Assembly (NCBI RefSeq): GCF_040183065.1
Contig: NC_091125.1
Coordinates: 129,976,621 to 130,040,620 of the forward strand
From: Periplaneta americana
Lineage: Eukaryota > Arthropoda > Insecta > Blattodea > Blattidae
Direction: 5' to 3'
Length of the DNA stretch: 64,000 nucleotides
The number at the start of each line of letters is the position of its first letter. Positions within the stretch are counted from its first letter, which is position 1. Below, piece by piece: positions 55,991-64,000 of the stretch. A model generated the notes under the pieces. The model was not told the origin of the DNA, did no database searches, and saw nothing but the letters and a program-made list of their open reading frames with translations. The position numbers and the translations under genes were made by a program.

Positions 55991-58604
55991 CCTTCAATTA
56001 AAGTTGCTTCTACTACGAACAAAGTACGATGAAGATGTCATTTCAATTAAACTGTAGCTTTTATTGTTATCAATTAATGGTTTCCGAAGTGATAACACAA
56101 AAATAACAGGTAGGCTACTATATTTATCGAGAAAATTATTGTAAAGCATTTACAAGCCACGCACGTTTCTTGCTGCTGACTCTACTATATTATACCACTT
56201 GCGTTTGTTTAAACAATAACATCCCTAACAAGATTAAACATAAATATTATGATATCGCACTATATTGAAATAAGACTTTTGAAAAGACAACTTCTGAAAC
56301 AATGGAAAGATAGCTAGGCTTCACATCCAAACAGTAAACTTCATTACGCAAAATTAAATTCGACGAATCGCTTCACAACTACAGTTCTAAGTCGACATGT
56401 TCTTATCTCAGGATCAGAATTGACTACTCAAAACTAACTCATCAATATCTTCTGCTCAAATTTCTTCTCCCAAAATGTACTACATGCAATACCTAGGGTT
56501 GCCAACCCTCCCATATTTCCAGGGATCTCCCGTATTTGGCAGTAATTTTCTATAGTCTTCCGGCTCCCGTATTTTTCTCCTCTTCGAGCATTTTCCTATC
56601 TTATTTTTTTCATAATGTAGAAGTTTTATTTCAAACATTTAATTTTGGCATGAATGAAGATGACTCACATGATGAATTATGTTGTTCCAGAGATGCATTA
56701 AAATGTGCAGTCTTTATACAAGGTAAATGGTAGGCAGAAGAATGGGTTTCAATGCTGACCAGGTTAAAATAAAAAAATGTTAATATTGGAAATTTGTAAA
56801 AACTGGAGGGAGGGAGGGAGAGAGAGAGGGGGGAGGTGTTCTTTATTGGGAGGGACGCTCCCCAGTCTAACAGTAAATTTATAATATGTATTATGTATCC
56901 CTTCACGATTTTAATGAAATGTATTACTGTAGTTTAATTCTAAATACAGCATACTACTGTACAGTAAATTCTTGCAACTTTGAACTACAATAGATACGAC
57001 CGAAAGAGGGAAATACAGTACTGTGCCATGCAATTTTATTCTACGTCTACAGTTATGCAGTACTGTAATTTACAGTTTTCAACTTAACCTTTACGTTCAG
57101 GTGTCATGTCTCTCCAAAGAGAACAACTGATTGGAGTGAAGAGAATAATCCAACGAGTTAGACTTTCTAACTCGTTGGAATAATCCTACTAACCCAATCA
57201 TGTGTCGAATACAATTTCATGATCTCGGAAACCTTGGACCCATCAGACAGGTCAAATTTTATGACTCTGTTTATCCAGCTAACAAGGGGTAGCCGGCTGG
57301 GCTAGTGGTAGCCTACGAGACCCTTATTGTCTTCTTTCACGTTAAGGAATTTCTGTACAGTTCTCAAAACTAAATTTTCCATTTTTGTAACACATTAGAT
57401 CTTGAAAACCAAGTTCTGTCCGCAGTCGGGAGGTAAAGCAAACTTTAGGACTGTGAAACAGCTGTCCGTGTCCATGTCTGAAAGTGTCCGTAAAGGAGAG
57501 TTCAATTTATCATTATTTCTATATTATTTCAGTTGGGACATACAAATCTGTCCGTATTTGAGGAGTGTCCGTATCTTGGGGGTATCCGTAAGGAGAGATT
57601 TCACTGTAATTTATTTATGTATTTTGCATAAAACATCAATCATAGTCTTTTGTTATTTCATACAAAATGGCAGTGCATTGTTGGGGATACGAAGATAAAA
57701 ATTAATTATTTGGGGGTACACTAGCAAAAAAGATTGACTACCACTGCTCTAGAGTACATAGTGTAAAGGGGCTGTCAGACATTGACTGTTTTTAAAAGCC
57801 GATTGTCAAAAAAACTGATTTTCGTCTCTGGAATATGACCTTTCTTCAAATATTACTTTTGTAGGGTGATTTTTATTTTTAATATATCAATTTTCCTTCA
57901 TTATGTTAATCATTCCTTCGGTCCAAATTATCTTATTTAACACTAAATTGTAATTAACCTTTAGACTTACATATATCTAAACGTAAATAAATCAAATAAA
58001 TGAGTAAAGAATTTAAATTGTAAATGTCATCATAGTGTCATTCTTTTCCACTGGAATGCATTGTGAATAGTGTGCGAAGTCTAGGTTTGGACAAGAGTAG
58101 AACGCCAACTGCGCTCAAACAAGATGCAAATAATACGATCCCTAGTGATGATTATATTGGCAAAAAAAAAGTGTTGCGATCCTTAATGTGTGAACTACCT
58201 GCAACGCCAAGAAAGAATTCACAAGCGTAGACAATTATTTCTAGCCTGGATCTGTACATGACTCCTGTAGATCTATATGGATAATTCATGTGTGTGTAGA
58301 GCAGGCGTGTCAAAACCCTGCACATTGTGCAATCGCGTACATTGTGCAGTAGTCTCTGTGCGATGTGCACTTTCTATTCCCCTATCTGGAGGGAGTGAAT
58401 CGCCTTGGAGGGGAACGTGACAGGGCTATACAGACCTGCAACAGCATATCAGCTTTTGTTTCAGTAACTCAGTTTCAGTACGGGTACTGATTTGCCTGTC
58501 TGTGAATGAGTTATGATCAGGGAAAGGATTTATATGTAAATACATATTTACTTATAAAGCTAATATAATTTATATTTTGCATTATCTTTATGTTTCACAA
58601 TGTG
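55991..58604. other. No gene seen
   Basis: AT-rich. Notable items are a purine run (GGGAGGGAGGGAGAGAGAGA) near 56808 and a perfect palindrome at 57149-57179. Open frames in the stretch have no recognisable features. Confidence 0.4.
57149..57179. repeat. Perfect 14-bp inverted repeat with 3-base loop
   Basis: TCCAACGAGTTAGA, CTT, TCTAACTCGTTGGA. No run of T follows, so it is not an obvious terminator. Role unknown. Confidence 0.8.
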
Positions 58605-60713
<2,109 letters not shown>

Positions 60714-62196
60714 GTTATGATAAATAAAGTGAGGAGTTCACAGATAACGAAGAAGGGAAATTATGAATCATATAACATAATTGTTATAATGTTTTCCTCA
60801 GCCAACAATAATTATTTTAAAATGAAAGATTTTGATCGGCCCATGTCGAGGTAATAGTCTTGTGACAGTTTAGATCAGATTAGTAAAGTTAATCAGTACT
60901 CTCACGGCAAAACGAACTGGCGTTGTTTTAGAGTCTGTACTAACACAGCCATCAAAGATTAGACGACTTACGACTTTCATTTCATAAGCTGGAAATTGAT
61001 GAGAATATTGTGAGGAATACATTAAGGCTCTTGAGGTTGTAAGGAGCGAAAAAATTTTCTGGAAAAATATATAATGGCAAATGTTCCGTCTCACTTCACT
61101 ATATTATGCTAATATACTTACATTAATAAATATTTAAACCTGACATAAATAGAATATCGTCGCTTCACAGCTTGTGAACTACACTTTTAATTTCTTTCAG
61201 TAACGCTTCCAACTTGTCGATACTTGGTCTCAACGTTTTCTAGATAAACTGTATGTCAATTTAAATTCTAAGCTTAATTTATATCATTTATTAATATTAA
61301 TGTTAATTTATATTGACATACAGCAAGGAAATTATTTCAGTGTAAAAACTTCACAATGTCCTACTGCATGTAATTAATTGGGAGTATATTTTCTTTAACA
61401 TTTGTGTACCAATGGTCCCAATAAATAACAATGCTTGACGAACAATGAAAGAATAGGGACTATTATTTAAAATAATTAGTACCTACTACGTAAAATGAAA
61501 TACTGTGTTCGTTTTTTGTTGTTTCGATATTACTGCAATAATCTTTTTCTTCAAATACTATATAAAAATCATTTTAATAAATTATACTTTACAAACCACT
61601 ACTTTGTGAAGTATAACTGAGTAAGCCTAAAGTTTTTTGTTTTGCAATTGTCAAATATAGACACTGATAATAACCGTGTTTTTTTCCTTCTGCTAAGTGT
61701 GTTTATAATGTCCAAATGCCTATTTAATCCAACCCTAGAAGCGCAGAATAGATTATTGTACACCCCTCCAGCTAAGAACTGGTAAGAGCAACCCTTGAAT
61801 GATGCAATCCGCAAAGACCGGCGATCCGCGCACATAACTGCACATTCAGAGTCTGATTTCTGACATGCCTGGTGTAGAGTTATGACTGGCAATAATGCCA
61901 GTGCACTTCTTCTAGGTGATATGGGCTATGGAATTCTGTGATTCGAAGGAAAAATGTGATATGTAAACTTTTGGTGAAAATTCTGCTGGTATCTTTATTG
62001 CGGTAAAAGATGACGTGCATGTATCTATTATTTTTTCTCTAATCCATTGTTATGAAACATGATACCTACGATTTTATATGGTTGTTCAGACCTACACATG
62101 CTCGCTCCTGAAAAGTGCAAGAAACGACATCACATTTTGCCTTGGAGCCACAGAATTGCTCCCTGGCTTATGACTTCTTGATGAAGAATGGGTGAG
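60714..62196. other. No gene seen
   Basis: AT-rich sequence with short frames only. A small inverted pair, TTAATATTAA-type, lies near 61285-61320. Confidence 0.4.
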
Positions 62197-62290
62197 CGGA
62201 GAAAAATTCTCTCCGGCACCGGGACTCGAACCCGGGTTTTCAGCTCTACATGCTGACGCTTTATTCACTAAGTCACACCGGATTTCAGAT
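62197..62290 (-). mobile_element. tRNA-like SINE head
   Basis: On minus, CCGGTGTGACTTAGTGAATA (A-box), GCGTCAGCATGTAGAGCTG and ACCCGGGTTCGAGTCCCGGT (B-box), closing with GCCGGAG against TCCGGTG-like sequence as an imperfect acceptor stem. Probably a SINE promoter region rather than a working tRNA. Confidence 0.55.
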
Positions 62291-62538
62291 CCAATGCAGG
62301 ATTGAATCCTCTCAGTTTAAGTTCCACCTCTTAGTTTCCCTTTAGTGGCTAACCCTCATGCACTGTGTCACAGATGTGTGACAGTGGCACAATGTCCAAC
62401 ACACTATGTGCAGAGGTGCACTCATTACGAGTGACTAAGTGGCCGGGATCCGACGGAATGAGAGCCGTCTTAAATCACAGATGTACTTCGATACATCATA
62501 ATATTATGACTTCTTATCAGTATCCCATCACTCCAGAA

Positions 62539-62773
62539 GCGTCTAGCCGCGAAACCAGGTGGCCCGGGTTCGATTCCCAGTCGGGGCAAGTTACCTGGTT
62601 GAGGTTTTTTCTGGGGTTTTCCCTCAACCCAATGTGAGTAAATGCTGGGTAACTTTCGGTGTTGGACCCCAGACTCATTTCACCGGTATTATCACCTTCA
62701 TCTCATTCAGACGCTAAATAACCTGAGATGTTGATAAAGCGTCGTAAAATAACCTACTAAAATAAATAAAAAA
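62539..62773 (+). mobile_element. 5'-truncated SINE inserted into another repeat
   Basis: Same family as 33300-33560 but starting within the head at GCGTCTAGCCGCGAAACC. The B-box GGTTCGATTCCCAGTCGGGG and body follow to an A-rich tail. ATCACTCCAGAA flanks both sides (62527-62538 and 62774-62785), a 12-bp target duplication. The split host repeat continues into the CATA array. Confidence 0.85.
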
Positions 62774-62786
62774 TCACTCCAGAACA

Positions 62787-62893
62787 TACATACATACATA
62801 CATACATACATACATACATACATACATACATACATACATACATACATACATACATACATACATACATACATACATACATACATACATACATAC
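62787..62893. repeat. (CATA)n microsatellite
   Basis: About 26 tetramers, nearly perfect. Confidence 0.95.
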
Positions 62894-63566
62894 TGTCCGT
62901 TACTCAGGAGACGACGAGGGGCAAGAATGTGACCTTCTTGACTATCGCTGTTGATTATTATAAACATCGCTCAGATAAGCATCCCAGTAGCCAGGTTATT
63001 ACTCGTGCAGGAAACATGAGTAACAATGCGTATGGAAATTAAAGTTAAGTTGAACAGAAGGAGACCTAATGTTTCCGCTTACTACATTACAAATATTGAC
63101 GTGTTGTCGTACGGTATCTGTTCACATCCCTTCCTCCTCAGTCCGCTCTCGTCTTCTCCTGAGTCACCGACAGTACATACAATATTATTCTGTTTTGTAA
63201 GTATGTATTATGTAGATAAATTAGCTACCGGTATTAAGCAACGTATTTATTATCGATACTAGATTACTTTATCGTGGTTGTTGATAAACAAACGATTATT
63301 GATACTAGCAAAAAGAAAGCGATAACAATAAATAGAGAAAACGGTATCTGTGTAAGAAAGTGTTAGAGTTATAGGTCGCGCCAGGGATTTTGGCAGATGG
63401 ATTTTCTTAGTGTGAACTGGAGAGCGAGTCCTCACCGCTGCAAGATCGGCTGTTATCTCTGTCGCAGTGGAATGGGTAGGACATAAGAGTAAACATGCAC
63501 GCCCGAGTATTTGTGCACTCTGGACAGACACCTCCAAAAACTAAACAAATATTACAGTAGTCTATA

Positions 63567-63972
63567 TGTGTCTTTGGTATTGCCAAGAAACTTGTTCGAT
63601 TAATTAAAATGTGTCTCAATGAAACTTACAGCAGAGTCCATATGGGCCAGTTTCTATCTGATGCTTTTCCAATTCATTGTGGGCTAAAGCAAGGAGATGC
63701 ACTATCGCCTTTAGTTTTTAACTTCGCTCTAGAATATGCCATTAGGAAAGTTCAGGATAACAGAGAGAGTTTGGAATTGAACGGGCTACATCAGCTTTTT
63801 GTCTATGCGGATGACGTGAATATGTTAGGAGAAACTCCACAAACGATTAGGGAAAACACGGGAATTTTACTTGAAGCAAATAAGGCGATAGGTTTGGTAG
63901 TAAATCCCGAAAATACAAAGTATATGATTATGTCTCGTGACCAGAATATTGTACGAAATGGAAATATAATCT
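63567..63972 (+). mobile_element. LINE reverse transcriptase, open to a microsatellite
   Basis: A frame open over about 400 bp reads FGIAKKLVRLIKMCLNETYS, PIHCGLKQGDALSPLVFNFA, then LELNGLHQLFVYADDVNMLG with the YADD motif at 63804-63815, and KYMIMSRDQNIVRNGNI. These are palm-domain motifs of a LINE polymerase, without a stop in the visible part. It runs into (TA)n at 63974, so either the microsatellite interrupts the copy or it is truncated there. Same family as 52379-53262. Confidence 0.85.
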
Positions 63973-63973
63973 G

Positions 63974-64000
63974 TTATATATATATATATATATATATATA
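63974..64000. repeat. (TA)n microsatellite at the window edge
   Basis: Alternating TA continues to the last base of the window. Confidence 0.9.

Noticed and set aside
62197-62290. A tRNA gene on the minus strand
   Set aside because: Imperfect acceptor stem and extra bases in the middle; similar heads are common in SINEs.

Overview
The window looks like insect nuclear DNA, most likely from a cockroach or close relative (Blattodea). It is AT-rich, has large introns and is packed with interspersed repeats. The assignment rests on the family features of the two host genes and on the style of the repeats (non-LTR elements with TTAC-type tails, tRNA-derived SINEs, hAT, piggyBac and mariner relics). 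It is an inference, because no database could be searched.

Two host genes are supported. On the minus strand, 14329 to 2621, lies a TALE-class homeobox gene of the Mohawk family (the insect CG11617-like group). Three homeodomain-linked exons (7594-7750, 5036-5213, 2621-3309) join in phase, and upstream coding exons lie at 10182-10465 and probably 14117-14329. On the plus strand, 35448-35877 is the first coding exon of an SLC7-type (LAT-like) light chain of a heteromeric amino-acid transporter. Its later exons were not found and probably lie past the window.

The rest is mobile and repeated DNA. 1-2.6 kb: a TIR element and a foldback next to the 3' end of the homeobox gene. 2.6-14.3 kb: homeobox exons, with introns holding LINE pieces, a mariner derivative and two minisatellites. 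15-33.6 kb: SINEs, LINEs, piggyBac, mariner/Tc1, hAT and foldback elements, several nested with readable target duplications. 33.9-35.2 kb: a C/A-rich simple-sequence block in front of the transporter exon. 36-44 kb: a TTAA-flanked MITE, a MULE relic, SINEs and LINEs. 44.4-47.2 kb: a hAT element with a perfect 8-bp duplication and a frameshifted transposase. 48-58.6 kb: foldbacks, LINE and SINE pieces and a hAT remnant. 58.6-60.7 kb: a hAT element with an uninterrupted 494-residue transposase. 62-64 kb: a SINE inserted in a SINE, microsatellites, and a LINE reverse transcriptase cut by the window edge.

The most unusual signal is at 4529-5042. Thirteen 38-40 bp units there are copies of the exon 4 / intron 4 boundary of the homeobox gene, so the authentic 5' splice site is followed by a ladder of donor-like copies. 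No new defence or metabolic system was seen.
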